The notes: generated by a model from the sequence alone, not told the origin. A stretch of 64,000 bases of DNA from Komarekiella delphini-convector SJRDD-AB1 (GCF_014831675.1 NZ_VJXY01000021.1:1-64000), one strand, 5' to 3'. Positions 37,180 to 46,786 are shown, numbered from the stretch's first letter. Translations and numbers: made by a program.

Positions 37180-37386
37180 ATGGTAAAAGATTTTGTTTTC
37201 TGCCTCCAAGAAGCAGCTTTATCCCTGATATTTAAAAAGTCTTGGACACCTAAAGAACCTTCAGAATGTTACGTGAATCCTCCTTGTGGATGTAACAATC
37301 CAGGGAAAAACCTCAAGTGTGAAGATTGTCCTTATCTTGAGGCTTGTCTATCTAATTGTAGGCTTGAAGCAGCTTATAGAAAGTAA
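37180..37386 (+). CDS. Small cysteine-rich protein of unknown function
   Basis: 68 residues with nine cysteines, most of them in the C-terminal half: CYVNPPCGCNN, CEDCPYLEAC and SNC. The spacing suggests a metal- or Fe-S-binding module, but I know no exact family match. The ATG at 37180 is preferred over a TTG nine bases earlier. No operon partner: the next gene is convergent. Reading-frame conservation cannot be checked here, but the regular Cys pattern makes a random ORF unlikely. Confidence 0.6.
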   Translation: MVKDFVFCLQEAALSLIFKKSWTPKEPSECYVNPPCGCNNPGKNLKCEDCPYLEACLSNCRLEAAYRK

Positions 37387-37450
37387 TTTTCAAGCATTTC
37401 TGTGAGTTTCTTCAAGTGATTGGTTGGAAACAACAGTTATTCTTAGCATT

Positions 37451-38224
37451 TTAAGACAGCAGGCTGGCAGAGTTGACATCTAAAAATAACGTTGCTTGGG
37501 GTTGCTGACGCAAAATAGAAGCTGGATAGTCTGTACTTATAGACCTCTGCAATATCTCCTTTACCACATGTGCTTTACGTTTTTCTGGCGCTAGGCAGAG
37601 AATTTTTTTTGCTGTACAAATCATCGGGATTGTCAAAGTAAAAGCGTATTGTGGCACAGCTTCTAAATTTGGAAAATGACCTGTGCTTACTTGTTGCAGA
37701 CGATTCGCAGTATCCAGTTTCACCAGTTTTACACTATAAGGATCTTGAAAATCTGCTACAGATGGATCGTTAAAAGCTAAATGTCCATTTTCACCAATAC
37801 CAAGACAGCATAAGTCAATAAGTTGTGCTTGCAGTAGCTTGGTGTAGCGATCGCATTCTGCTACAGGTTGTAATGTATCACCTTCTATATAGTGAAATTT
37901 CTTCGGCTCAACTCGCTGCTCCACACGTTCTCGCATATATCGCCGGAAACTTGCAGCATGGTCAGCAGCAATTCCTAAATATTCATCTAGATGAAACAAG
38001 GTAATCCGTGACCAATCTACACCACCTAATGTAATCAAAGCATCAAGAAATTTGAGTTGCGAGTTACCTGTTGCTAACAATACTGCGGCTGTATCCTGTT
38101 GCGCGAGAACGTCCTGTAAATACTTTTGAGCAATTTCAGCAACGTTCTGCGCCATTTCGACTTCAGAATTGTAAATCTGCACTAGTAAATCATCGACGCG
38201 AAAAATGTTTGTGGCGGCTAGCAT
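37451..38224 (-). CDS. nagB: Glucosamine-6-phosphate deaminase/6-phosphogluconolactonase family (NagB-like)
   Basis: 257 residues with the hexosamine-phosphate isomerase layout: LATGNSQLKFLDAL (phosphate loop), FHLDEYLGI with the catalytic acidic pair, LCCLGIGENGHLAFNDP with the His and Asp of the NagB active site, and the KRKAHVVKEIL helix. The HLDEY and IGENGHLAFNDP forms favour deaminase activity on glucosamine-6-phosphate over lactonase. It converts amino-sugar phosphate to fructose-6-phosphate and ammonia in the cytosol. It is a single gene, convergent with the small Cys-rich ORF and separated from tRNA-Ala by a structured repeat. Confidence 0.87.
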   Translation of the reverse strand: MLAATNIFRVDDLLVQIYNSEVEMAQNVAEIAQKYLQDVLAQQDTAAVLLATGNSQLKFLDALITLGGVDWSRITLFHLDEYLGIAADHAASFRRYMRERVEQRVEPKKFHYIEGDTLQPVAECDRYTKLLQAQLIDLCCLGIGENGHLAFNDPSVADFQDPYSVKLVKLDTANRLQQVSTGHFPNLEAVPQYAFTLTIPMICTAKKILCLAPEKRKAHVVKEILQRSISTDYPASILRQQPQATLFLDVNSASLLS

Positions 38225-38440
38225 GTGCTTACACAGAAGGTTGTCAACTTAATTCGTAATTCGTAATTACTACTTTTACAAGGAAATAACTTGAGGGTCG
38301 GTACTTGTCCGCTCATCAATTACTAGAGGTTTTAGGATTTAGCAGTTTCAGTTAACCTATGACCAGTTTAAAACAATCTCCTATTCTTTAGCAGGTTCGT
38401 TTAATTCCCATGTTTGACTGCTTACACTATCATCTGTCCC

Positions 38441-38567
38441 CCGCTTCCGCCAGAGATTAAAATCTCAGGCTAATAACTAAAGTCGTCTTAAGACGACTAT
38501 TAACGGGTTTGAGTCCACTTAAGTGGACTTCTGCTATTAGCCTGGAAATAAATTTCCAGACGAGCGG
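38441..38567. repeat. Multibranched palindromic repeat
   Basis: Four palindromes are packed in 127 bases: GAGATTAAAATCTC (38453-38466), AGTCGTCTTAAGACGACT (38481-38498), AGTCCACTTAAGTGGACT (38512-38529) and CTGGAAATAAATTTCCAG (38542-38559). The middle two are enclosed by AGGCTAATA/TATTAGCCT (38467-38475 and 38535-38543), and CCGC/GCGG closes the outside. The layout is a cruciform or multi-loop element of a kind widespread in Nostoc genomes, just downstream of tRNA-Ala. Confidence 0.85.
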
Positions 38568-38571
38568 AGAA

Positions 38572-38644
38572 TGGAGGTTAGCGGACTCGAACCGCTGACA
38601 TCCTGCTTGCAAAGCAGGCGCTCTACCAACTGAGCTAAACCCCC
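38572..38644 (-). tRNA. tRNA-Ala (anticodon TGC)
   Basis: The minus strand folds as a 73-nt tRNA: acceptor stem GGGGGTT with AACCTCC (one G-U pair), D arm TAGCTCAGTTGGTAGAGC, anticodon stem CCTGC/GCAGG with loop TTTGCAA (anticodon TGC), T arm with GGTTCGAGTCC, discriminator A. CCA is not encoded. Confidence 0.97.
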
Positions 38645-38712
38645 ATAAAATTAAAAAGGCAGACTTTGTTCGCCCTTGTTATTTTAACTTATATTGTTCC
38701 TTTGTCAAAGAG

Positions 38713-39612
38713 ATGAAGTCAGAAAACACCCAAGTCGTTGCAGCACTGTATAAATTTGTCAAATTGCCAGATTTTGCCCAAAAACGAGATTCCTTGTTGT
38801 CTTACTGTCAAGCGCAAGGTGTCAAGGGGACAATTTTACTAGCAGAAGAAGGTATTAACGGTACAATTGCTGGTTCGCGTCAAGCGGTTGACTCTGTTAT
38901 TTCCTTTCTGCGTTCTGACCTCCGTTTTGCAGACCTAGAATACAAAGAATCTTATACTAATATCCCGCCTTTTGAGCGAATGAAAGTGCGGTTGAAACCA
39001 GAAATTGTCACTCTGGGATTGCCTGAAGTTGACCCGAATGAGCAGGTTGGTACTTATGTCAATCCTCAAGAATGGAATGATTTGATTTGTGATCCAGAAG
39101 TAACCGTGATTGACACTCGCAACGATTATGAGGTGAATATCGGTACTTTCCAAGGGGCGCAAAATCCTCAGACTAACTCATTCCGAGAATTTCCAGAATA
39201 TGTTTGCCAGCATCTTGATCCAACTAAACACAAAAAGGTTGCCTTATTTTGTACTGGCGGCATTCGTTGCGAAAAAGCTTCATCCTTTATGCTTGCCCAA
39301 GGATTTGCAGAAGTCTATCATCTCAAAGGCGGCATCCTCAAGTATTTGGAGGAAGTCCCAGCAACAGAAAGTTTATGGCAAGGGGAATGCTTTGTTTTTG
39401 ATGAGCGGGTAGCCGTTAGTCATGGTTTAGAAGAAGGAAGTTATGAATTGTGTCTCAGTTGTGGACATCCAATTTCTGAAGAGGATAAGATGTCTCCCCA
39501 GTACGAACAAGGTATTTCCTGTGCCTATTGTTTTGATAGCTTAACTGAGGAGAAAAGAGCGCGTCAGCAAGAAAAATGGCGACAGATACAGTTAAAGGGG
39601 AATGGGGACTAG
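38713..39612 (+). CDS. trhO: tRNA uridine(34) hydroxylase, rhodanese-domain protein
   Basis: 299 residues of the UPF0176/TrhO family, which hydroxylates uridine 34 of certain tRNAs in an oxygen-dependent way. The N-terminal acylphosphatase-like domain contains [16 protein letters not shown]. The rhodanese domain follows with IDTRNDYE and the active-site Cys in [12 protein letters not shown] near residue 178. The C-terminal Cys cluster LCLSCG and CAYC can bind zinc. The length is normal for the family. It stands 70 bases from tRNA-Ala on the opposite strand, a chance but fitting neighbour. Confidence 0.93.
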   Translation: MKSENTQVVAALYKFVKLPDFAQKRDSLLSYCQAQGVKGTILLAEEGINGTIAGSRQAVDSVISFLRSDLRFADLEYKESYTNIPPFERMKVRLKPEIVTLGLPEVDPNEQVGTYVNPQEWNDLICDPEVTVIDTRNDYEVNIGTFQGAQNPQTNSFREFPEYVCQHLDPTKHKKVALFCTGGIRCEKASSFMLAQGFAEVYHLKGGILKYLEEVPATESLWQGECFVFDERVAVSHGLEEGSYELCLSCGHPISEEDKMSPQYEQGISCAYCFDSLTEEKRARQQEKWRQIQLKGNGD

Positions 39613-39696
39613 GGATTGGGAATTGGGAATTGGGGAAGGGGAAAAAGGGGAAATGGAGAACCATCTTCTTATATTTAACGTTGTTACTTTGTATTT

Positions 39697-40359
39697 TTAA
39701 TTCTTTAGCGCTAGGGTTAAACCATCTGCAATAGGTATCAAACTGAGACTAACTCGCATGTCTTGATGCAACTTTTGATTAAAAGCGCGGATCTTTTTGG
39801 TTCGATTGTCCTGCACTTGGGGATCTGCAACCCTTCCTGACCAAAGGACATTATCGATCGCAATCAGTCCACCCGGACGCACAAGTTGCAGCGATCGCTC
39901 ATAATATTCATCATGCTTGCTCTTATCGGCATCGATGAAAGCAAAATCAAAAGTTTCCGCCTCTCCAGCTACTAGCAATTTATCTAAAGTTTCCATTGCA
40001 GGAGCGATGCACAGATGAATTTTATCAGCCACCCCTGCTTGCTGCCAATAACGCTGGGCGATCGCTGTAAACTCCTCACTCACATCACAGGCTATAACTT
40101 TCCCCTCTGGCGGTAACGCCAATGCCACCACCAAGGAACTATAACCTGTAAATACCCCCAATTCCAAAGTTTTCTTCGCTCCTAGCAACTGCACCAGCAA
40201 CGCCAAAAACTGCCCCTGTTCGGGAGCAATCTGCATTCTCCCCATTGGATGCTGCGCTGTTTCTTGCCTCAATTGAGTTAAAATTTCTGGTTCCCGCAGA
40301 GAGACTGACAGTAAATACTCATATAGATTTTGTTCGAGTCCTAATGTTTGAGTTGTCAT
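39697..40359 (-). CDS. Class I O-methyltransferase (caffeoyl-CoA OMT-like)
   Basis: 220 residues from the ATG at 40359; longer starts are possible but the family begins about here (MTTQTLGLEQNLYEYL). The SAM-binding part is LELGVFTGYSSLVVALALP, followed by VIACDVSEEFTAIAQRYW. The metal-binding Asp lies in FDFAFIDADKSKH and DNVLWSGRV completes the site. These cation-dependent enzymes methylate catechol-like hydroxyls; in cyanobacteria they are common single genes with unknown substrates. It is not linked to the polyketide locus. Confidence 0.9.
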   Translation of the reverse strand: MTTQTLGLEQNLYEYLLSVSLREPEILTQLRQETAQHPMGRMQIAPEQGQFLALLVQLLGAKKTLELGVFTGYSSLVVALALPPEGKVIACDVSEEFTAIAQRYWQQAGVADKIHLCIAPAMETLDKLLVAGEAETFDFAFIDADKSKHDEYYERSLQLVRPGGLIAIDNVLWSGRVADPQVQDNRTKKIRAFNQKLHQDMRVSLSLIPIADGLTLALKN

Positions 40360-40525
40360 AACTAAGCAAAGAGCTAATTCTACAACACGCGATCGTTCAA
40401 ACATTCTATGTGTAGAGATGTTGCAGACAAACACTTAGCTTGAGTTACTTGCCTAATCCCTTTTAATATTAAAAAATATTGTCTGAAAAATTTATTACTA
40501 TTGCTTATATCAGGGGGGAGTATCA

Positions 40526-41464
40526 ATGAGCCGTCCAATAATTCTTGGTATTGTCGGTGATAGCGCCGCTGGAAAAACAACACTAACTAAAGGCATCGCT
40601 CAGGTACTCGGCCCTGAAAATGTCACGCTCATCTGCACAGATGATTACCACCGTTATGATCGCCAACAACGTGCAGAAATTGGGATCACAGCCCTCCACC
40701 CCGACTGCAACCATCTAGATATTATGCAGCAGCACCTATCGCTGCTACGCACAGGACAGGCAATCCTCAAACCAGTTTATAGTCACAAAACCGGCACCTT
40801 TGAGCCGCCGCAGTACATCAAGCCCAATAAATTCGTGATTATTGAGGGATTGCTCGGTTATTCTACCCGTGCCGCCCGCGACGCTTATGATGTTAAAGTT
40901 TATCTTGCGCCTCCTGAAGAACTACGCGCCAAGTGGAAGGTCAAACGGGATACCCAAAAGCGGGGTTATACCGCTGAACAAGTGCTGGCGGAACTAGAAA
41001 AGCGCGAACCAGACTCAGAGCAATTTATCCGTCCGCAGCGACAGTGGTCTGATATAGTAATTAGCTTCTACCCGCCTACAGAAGAAGAGGATGAAACCAA
41101 TGGACACCTAAATGTCCGCCTGGTACTGCGTCCAACAATTCCCCACCCAGATTTTACCCAGATTGTCCAATCCTACGATATTAATTCCCTCTCAGCGATC
41201 CGCCTTGGACTAGACCGGGATATGAGTAAACCCGTAGATGTATTGGAAGTTGACGGTCATGCCACTTTAGAACAGGTGAATAAGCTAGAGCATATTATAT
41301 GTTCCGATATGCCGCATTTACGAAATATATGCGATCGCGAAAGTAATCCAGAACTAGGCAAAATTGCTGGTACAACTGGGGAGACACTCCAAAGTTACCC
41401 TCTTGCGCTTACCCAATTAATCATTACCTACCACATGCTTAAAGCTACGCAAACCTACCAATAA
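40526..41464 (+). CDS. Phosphoribulokinase/uridine-kinase family protein
   Basis: 312 residues. Walker A GDSAAGKTT lies at 11-19, followed by CTDDYHRYDR and ALHPDCNHLDIM, which match phosphoribulokinase (DDYH and the Asn-hydrophobic-Asp motif), then YSHKTGTF and VIIEGLLGY (Walker B). The typical cyanobacterial Calvin-cycle enzyme has the form GDSGCGKST, and VVVIEGLHP, so this is a distinct paralogue. No regulatory Cys is present in the P-loop (Ala-Ala instead of Gly-Cys), so thioredoxin control there is unlikely. A GGGGGGAG stretch lies ahead of the ATG. The substrate may be ribulose-5-phosphate or another phosphosugar. Confidence 0.83.
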   Translation: MSRPIILGIVGDSAAGKTTLTKGIAQVLGPENVTLICTDDYHRYDRQQRAEIGITALHPDCNHLDIMQQHLSLLRTGQAILKPVYSHKTGTFEPPQYIKPNKFVIIEGLLGYSTRAARDAYDVKVYLAPPEELRAKWKVKRDTQKRGYTAEQVLAELEKREPDSEQFIRPQRQWSDIVISFYPPTEEEDETNGHLNVRLVLRPTIPHPDFTQIVQSYDINSLSAIRLGLDRDMSKPVDVLEVDGHATLEQVNKLEHIICSDMPHLRNICDRESNPELGKIAGTTGETLQSYPLALTQLIITYHMLKATQTYQ

Positions 41465-41553
41465 CAAGCGAAGATAAAGGGGTTTAACTGGCTTGCGAAC
41501 CGTTTGGTGCAGCCCGGTTTTGGGCTAGGCTACTGCTCGTGCGATCGCATTAC

Positions 41554-41736
41554 TCAAATTTCAGATACAGAAACACGCCTTTCAATCAGCTCATATTCAT
41601 CCTCTAGCAACCAAAGTTCAGCCTCTTCGTAAGTTGAACTAGTAAATATGACTTTATAACTTTTGGCGCGGTCATATACACGACAACTTCCTTCCCAACC
41701 ATCAAGGAGTAACAACACATAAGGCGGTGACAGCAT
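41554..41736 (-). CDS. Small hypothetical protein, possibly 5'-truncated
   Basis: 60 residues: a hydrophobic start (PPYVLLLLDGW), then GSCRVYDRAKSYKVIFTSSTYEEAELWLLEDEYELIE. The frame remains open upstream for about 25 codons with no ATG until a clear ATG-TAG pair (41817-41819 and the next codon). A GTG after GAGAGG starts a 20-codon peptide in another frame that stops where this one could continue. That suggests a longer ancestral gene damaged near its 5' end. No family recognised. Confidence 0.45.
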   Translation of the reverse strand: MLSPPYVLLLLDGWEGSCRVYDRAKSYKVIFTSSTYEEAELWLLEDEYELIERRVSVSEI

Positions 41737-41848
41737 TGCATCAATCCAGACTTCTGCAAACTCCCAATTATTCTTTACTGAGTCGGGTGCGGGGAGTGAC
41801 GTGGTATCGATTTTCTACATCAATTTTCACCTCTCTATAAAGCTACTA

Positions 41849-42405
41849 TTACTCACCTTTAAGCAAACCATAAGCAAGAGTATTGAAAATACCGTTTCGA
41901 GTTCTCGTGTGTTGCCTCAAACACCCTTCTAGCTTAAATCTGTTTTTTTTAAAACCTTGACTGAAGCTGTATTGAAATCAAGAACATGAGCAGTTAGGCG
42001 AGTCACTTCAAGATTGTCAAACGCATATTGAACAAAAACACGCAGTGCATCAGTAGCTAATCCCTGCCCACAATATACTTTAGTTAGCCAGTAGCCAATC
42101 TCTGCTCTATGCACTTTCCCAACTTTGAAGTCATCTACCCCAACTGAACCAATTAAATAACCTTCAGCGTTGCGAAGCGCAAAAGATATTTCTCTTGCTG
42201 TTTCTCTCAAAAACTCAAGCCTACGCTTTATCCACCAATCTGCGGCAACTTCTGTGTATGGATAAGGGATGACAGGAATTGCATCGGAAATACTTCTGTC
42301 GTTGAGATGTTCCAAGTAAGCAGCTTTATCTGTGGGGTAAATGCTGGTTAAATGAAAACCGTCACGGATATTTAGTTCCATATCGGAGATATATGAATGA
42401 AACAT
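41849..42405 (-). pseudogene. RimJ/RimL-type GNAT acetyltransferase with a frameshift in an A8 run
   Basis: The in-frame ORF (41929-42405) gives 158 residues of a GNAT N-acetyltransferase: FALRNAEGYLIGSVGV, HRAEIGYWL and GQGLATDALRVFVQYAF (acetyl-CoA loop), then NTASVKVLKK and an early stop. Adding one A to the run of eight at about 41943-41950 restores the family ending NRFKLEGCLRQ and continues to a stop at 41849-41851, giving about 185 residues, the normal length. Either a true 1-base deletion, transcriptional slippage on the homopolymer, or a sequencing error explains it. Substrate: N-terminal amine of a ribosomal protein or an unrelated amine. Confidence 0.8.
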
Positions 42406-42698
42406 TATTGAGCTACAGCGAGTAAATTAACACGGTTCTAATCTCAATTGTCACGCGCTTAACGCCACAGTAAAGCTTCACAGATAATCTTCAGCCCTGT
42501 CCTCACCGACTGATAAAGCCGCCTAACTTGAGATATGACACCTTACTAGTAATAATCGTTATTCTTGTGAAGGCAAGATGTACCGCAAGAAGAAAGTCGG
42601 TAAAGATTAAAGATTTTGTCAAATAAGAATGATTTGTAGAGTAAACAAGGGATAACTAAAGATAGTTATATCTAGGTAACTATTCTCTTAGTTCTTCT

Positions 42699-43430
42699 AT
42701 GACTTATTGCCTCAGAATTGCCGATATACCCACAAATGAACGTCCGCGTGAGCGGCTAATGACCCACGGCCCCAAAATTTTAGCCACAGCGGAGTTAATA
42801 GCAATTCTTTTAGGCACGGGTCAAGGGCCAGGTAAACTGTCAGCTGTCGGTCTGGGACAATATATCTTGACCGAATTAGGCAAACACCAGCGCGACCCAT
42901 TGGCAGTTCTCCGAGAAGTCACCCCCGCAGAGTTGATGCAAATTCCTGGTATTGGCCCAGCAAAAGCTACTACTATACTGGCGGCAATTGAATTAGGCAA
43001 ACGCGCTTTTCAATCTCGTCCCCTAGACCGTACATTAATCGATAGTCCAGTTGTTGCTGCTGCTGCTCTCAGTCAAGATTTAATGTGGCAGACACAAGAA
43101 CGTTTTGCAGTGCTGCTATTAGATGTCAAAAATCGCCTACTTGGCACACAAGTGATTACCATTGGCACAGCAACCGAAACCCTAGCTTCCCCCCGTGAAA
43201 TTTTTCGGGAAGTTATTCGTCAAGGAGCAACGCGGGTAATAGTTGCCCACAACCATCCTTCTGGTAACATTGAACCCAGCCAGCAAGATATAGAATTGAC
43301 GCGCCAATTATTAGCAGGAGCGCAGTTTTTAGACATTCCGCTGCTAGATCACCTCATTTTGGCCAATGGCAATCACCAGAGTTTGCGGGAGACGACAACC
43401 TTATGGAACGAGTATCCTCAAGGTGATTAA
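42699..43430 (+). CDS. radC: RadC-family JAB/MPN protein
   Basis: 243 residues. The N-terminal helix-hairpin-helix part contains [21 protein letters not shown]. The C-terminal JAB-like metal site has [19 protein letters not shown] with both histidines, the Ser and the Asp. RadC proteins were named for DNA repair, but that role was later withdrawn; many copies ride on mobile elements. Here it is immediately upstream of tRNA-Val and the defence island, but its full HhH plus JAB form is typical of the chromosomal copy. The length is normal. Confidence 0.93.
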   Translation: MTYCLRIADIPTNERPRERLMTHGPKILATAELIAILLGTGQGPGKLSAVGLGQYILTELGKHQRDPLAVLREVTPAELMQIPGIGPAKATTILAAIELGKRAFQSRPLDRTLIDSPVVAAAALSQDLMWQTQERFAVLLLDVKNRLLGTQVITIGTATETLASPREIFREVIRQGATRVIVAHNHPSGNIEPSQQDIELTRQLLAGAQFLDIPLLDHLILANGNHQSLRETTTLWNEYPQGD

Positions 43431-43525
43431 TACAATTTTGGATTGGAAATTCTCCCCTATCTCCTCATTTTTCCTGTTCTTGATTGTTATTATTGTGCGT
43501 TAGCCATGATATAATCAGGAGTCTT

Positions 43526-43597
43526 GGGCGATTAGCACAGTGGTAGCGCACATCCTTCACACGGATGGGGTCACTGGTTCAAATCCAGTATCGCCCA
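43526..43597 (+). tRNA. tRNA-Val (anticodon CAC)
   Basis: 72-nt cloverleaf: acceptor GGGCGAT/ATCGCCC, D arm GCACAGTGGTAGCGC, anticodon stem CATCC/GGATG with loop TTCACAC (anticodon CAC), T arm ACTGGTTCAAATCCAGT, discriminator A. No CCA is encoded. The defence island begins 220 bases downstream. Confidence 0.97.
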
Positions 43598-43813
43598 TTT
43601 TATGTTTTTTAATGGCTTAATTAAGCGTACTGCGACAACAAGTAGAAGTCGTGCCAAATGGTCAATCTACGCTTATGGTTTTCAATTATCAACTTATGTT
43701 ATTTGTCAATTATCGCTGGGGATGATAGGCAAGAAGAAAGATACAGGTATATATTCTTAATTCTAAAGATTTAAGGCAATATATCGAATTTTATTATCAT
43801 AAAAAACGTTGAA

Positions 43814-46786
43814 TCAGACTTCTACACCAAGAATGCATAAGTGATCTTCTATTATTTGTTTACCTAAATGCATTGGATATGCTAGAAGAATATTACCCAT
43901 AGACCATGCTGGTGAAAATCGTAAGTAGTGTGGCACTCGGCAAAGTGATTTTAGGCTTTCTTCCGTTTTTTGAAAATCTGGGTGAACGAAGAAGGGTATT
44001 ATCTCTAGCATCTGTTGGTGCTTGAATGCAATATTCGCACCGGATTCAGAATTTTGCGAGTCGAGTATGTAAAGTTCGCGTGCTGTTGGCGTATCTTGTG
44101 CTTTTTGTGTTTCTGGTAATCTTCCAATCGAGAAATAATGTAGCAACTCAGGTATAGAGTTATCGTAAAAGCCACTTAAGCGAATGAGATCTCGTGCTGG
44201 AGAATTCTCATTCCAAGTTTGTCGATTGGTGATGTATTGGGTTGTCTCGTCACCAGTGCGGAAGCGAATTACTCCGAGTAAATTCTTAAGTTTGTTATGG
44301 TCACGAGGATATACACAAGCATGACCTGGAACGTGTTGGAAGTCTAAAACATCCTGCTTTGCAAGCAGATATTCATTTTTTAACTGGAACCAAGCTTGAC
44401 CTCCATTTTCTTCACCACGCTCATTACGCCATACATCGGCTTCGATTAAGACAAGGGTAGGTTGTTCGCCTACTTTCGTCATGACATCCGCCGCAAATTT
44501 TGCAAGTTCTATTCCCTTTAACTGAACTGTTTTAAGATAATTGCGATCGCAACGTACCCGTGAGAAAATCTGTCCCAGTTCAATCCCCGCCTGTGCGTAA
44601 GGAATCCAATCTTGACTATGCGGAAATAACACATCGACTGCACCTGTTGCCCGCAAACGGACAGCCAAGGCATAGTGAATACTATCTTGACCTTGATTGG
44701 TTTTTCGGCGACAAAGGGCAATTACATCTAGATTCTGTGCAGTTTCCTTTGGTATTCCTGCTCGCTCGTAGACTTCTGAGGGTATTCCATAGAGTGCCCC
44801 AACCTGGCGTAGCGTTACATCCAGTACAGCATTCAGAATACGTCCTTCTGTCTTCTTGCTGTAAGATGGCGATGTATCTGTGCTTTCATCTTCTTTGTCA
44901 GATGATTTTGGTTTAACCGTTTGCACCATTTGAGAACTGATTTTTTCTAACACACAAGCTTCACGAACTGTTCTATAAATATTTTGTTTAGGATGAACTC
45001 CCTTTTTTTTCGTTTGTCCAATTTCAATAATTGCAAAGCAGTAAGGCTTAGTAGTAAAGTCAATTGAAGCAATAACCTTCTGTTTTAAAAAATTGCGCCA
45101 TGCATCAAGCTTGATTTGATGTTGCTTGCGGATTTGTTTATCAAAGTCTTGACCATCTTTAGGTACAAATCCGGCTGTGTCGAGGGGTTTCAAAATATTT
45201 GCATCATCAATCCACACAGGTGATACTTTGATATGCTCTGGAAAATTTTCTTCTTCATTCATTAAGAAGGCATCACGCAACTTTTGGTAAGTGACATCAT
45301 AGGTATCTCGCTCGCGCCACAGAATAAAAAGATGCATAGTTTTTCCTTGCAACGCCCGCTCAATAGCATCAGCAATGATCGTTTGTCTTTCTTGACGACG
45401 TTTATTTACACGTTGCTTAATTTCTTCTTCACTCAGCTTTTCTTTTTGTTGTTTTGTGAATGTTAGAGGCTTAGAAATATCTTCGTAATCGCGCATTGAT
45501 AAGGGTGTTTTTTGACCAGATGGAGCAGGAATATCACTTTGCAATGGATCATCTGCTATCAAAACGCCATTTAGGAGATTTAATACTTGAGCAACGATAT
45601 CACCTCGTTCACGCAAACTAAATCCAGGTTTAATGCTGTGTCCTCTTTTATGCTTTTCATGTTCATACTTGTATCCTTCAGCATGAACTAAATAATATTC
45701 ATCTTTCTTCCAGTTAGAATTATTATCTAAATTACCGTATGTAGCAGGATTACAAAGAATATTTTCGGTTGTTTCTAATGCACGCGCTTTGAATGCAGCT
45801 AGCAGATTTGGCAATTGAAATTTCCACAAATTACTATCTTCTCTTCCATTGTTCTCAATGGTAAGACGTATCAGCGTTGAATCTACTTCGTAACCAGATA
45901 GGCGTTCCTCATTCATTCCCATCAGTACAGAGATATCACGACCATAATTAGTTTCGATTAATGGCTCATGAGCATATCGTTGGCAACTTAAATGCAAAAA
46001 AATCCACGGTTTAAGCTTGCCATTTTGGTTGAATCGCCCTGCTTGAGTCTGAACACGGAAATCTAAACGATAGACAAAATAACCTTCCCTTTCCTTGCCA
46101 TAATCATCTGTGTACAATGCCGGAAATGGTTGACTGATTAAGAATAGTCCAGTACGACCTGAACCATCGCCTTGTACCTTGCGCCACTCGATTTCTTGCT
46201 CTCGTTGTCCAGAGCGAATAACACACTTTTTTCCATGCAGCAATGTTGCTAAGAAACTAGGAATTGCTTGGAATCCAAGCCCTTTTTCGACATTGATGTT
46301 TTGGATGAGCGTTTCTGGACTGATTGGTTGCCAATTCCAATTAGTGTGAATTATTGCGATGTTTTCAAGGAAGCGATCGCAAACACTATTTATCTGATCT
46401 GCTTTCCCTTTACCATAAAATTGCTCTGTCCACTGCTGCGCCCAAATGCTCACTAACTCATGTATTTGCTCAGGTGTTGGAACTCGCAGCAGATTTTCAA
46501 CCGTTCCTACAGCTAAAGCTCGATAATCACCTGTATCAAAGTATTCAAAACCATGCGTCAAGGTTGATGCACAAGCAAGCAACCCATTGTTCAATTGCCG
46601 ATATGGCGCACTCACCTTTTTTTTACGATTAGGCGGCAGAACCGCTTCTATGCTGTTACGAAAGTCCGCTATAATCTCTGCAAATGGAAACTGAAGTACC
46701 ACAATTTCCAAATTTGTCAGAGCATCTTCCGCAAGACTCATTCGCGCAGGTAAAACCAAAGGATATGATGCATCTTTTTTAGGCAT
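43814..46786 (-). CDS. pPIWI-RE module PIWI-like protein
   Basis: 990 residues from the ATG at 46786, chosen because AAGGA lies 8 bases before it and the longer ORF would run into the helicase gene. It matches the prokaryotic PIWI-RE family: an N-terminal region of the pPIWI_RE_X (DUF3962) kind, a MID-like middle (about 500-640, including FILWRERDTYDVTYQKL) and a C-terminal RNase H-like PIWI domain (about 660-960) with FAIIEIGQTKKKGVHPKQN, HYALAVRLR, LVLIEADVWRNERG and VIRFRTGDETTQY. The family is proposed to act against invading nucleic acid, possibly using RNA guides or R-loops. It is the last gene of a three-gene operon. Confidence 0.88.
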   Translation of the reverse strand: MPKKDASYPLVLPARMSLAEDALTNLEIVVLQFPFAEIIADFRNSIEAVLPPNRKKKVSAPYRQLNNGLLACASTLTHGFEYFDTGDYRALAVGTVENLLRVPTPEQIHELVSIWAQQWTEQFYGKGKADQINSVCDRFLENIAIIHTNWNWQPISPETLIQNINVEKGLGFQAIPSFLATLLHGKKCVIRSGQREQEIEWRKVQGDGSGRTGLFLISQPFPALYTDDYGKEREGYFVYRLDFRVQTQAGRFNQNGKLKPWIFLHLSCQRYAHEPLIETNYGRDISVLMGMNEERLSGYEVDSTLIRLTIENNGREDSNLWKFQLPNLLAAFKARALETTENILCNPATYGNLDNNSNWKKDEYYLVHAEGYKYEHEKHKRGHSIKPGFSLRERGDIVAQVLNLLNGVLIADDPLQSDIPAPSGQKTPLSMRDYEDISKPLTFTKQQKEKLSEEEIKQRVNKRRQERQTIIADAIERALQGKTMHLFILWRERDTYDVTYQKLRDAFLMNEEENFPEHIKVSPVWIDDANILKPLDTAGFVPKDGQDFDKQIRKQHQIKLDAWRNFLKQKVIASIDFTTKPYCFAIIEIGQTKKKGVHPKQNIYRTVREACVLEKISSQMVQTVKPKSSDKEDESTDTSPSYSKKTEGRILNAVLDVTLRQVGALYGIPSEVYERAGIPKETAQNLDVIALCRRKTNQGQDSIHYALAVRLRATGAVDVLFPHSQDWIPYAQAGIELGQIFSRVRCDRNYLKTVQLKGIELAKFAADVMTKVGEQPTLVLIEADVWRNERGEENGGQAWFQLKNEYLLAKQDVLDFQHVPGHACVYPRDHNKLKNLLGVIRFRTGDETTQYITNRQTWNENSPARDLIRLSGFYDNSIPELLHYFSIGRLPETQKAQDTPTARELYILDSQNSESGANIAFKHQQMLEIIPFFVHPDFQKTEESLKSLCRVPHYLRFSPAWSMGNILLAYPMHLGKQIIEDHLCILGVEV

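Noticed and set aside
43526-43597. tRNA-Val as integration site of the pPIWI-RE island
   Set aside because: No integrase gene and no second copy of the tRNA 3' end were seen up to 53.7 kb, so an attachment site cannot be supported.
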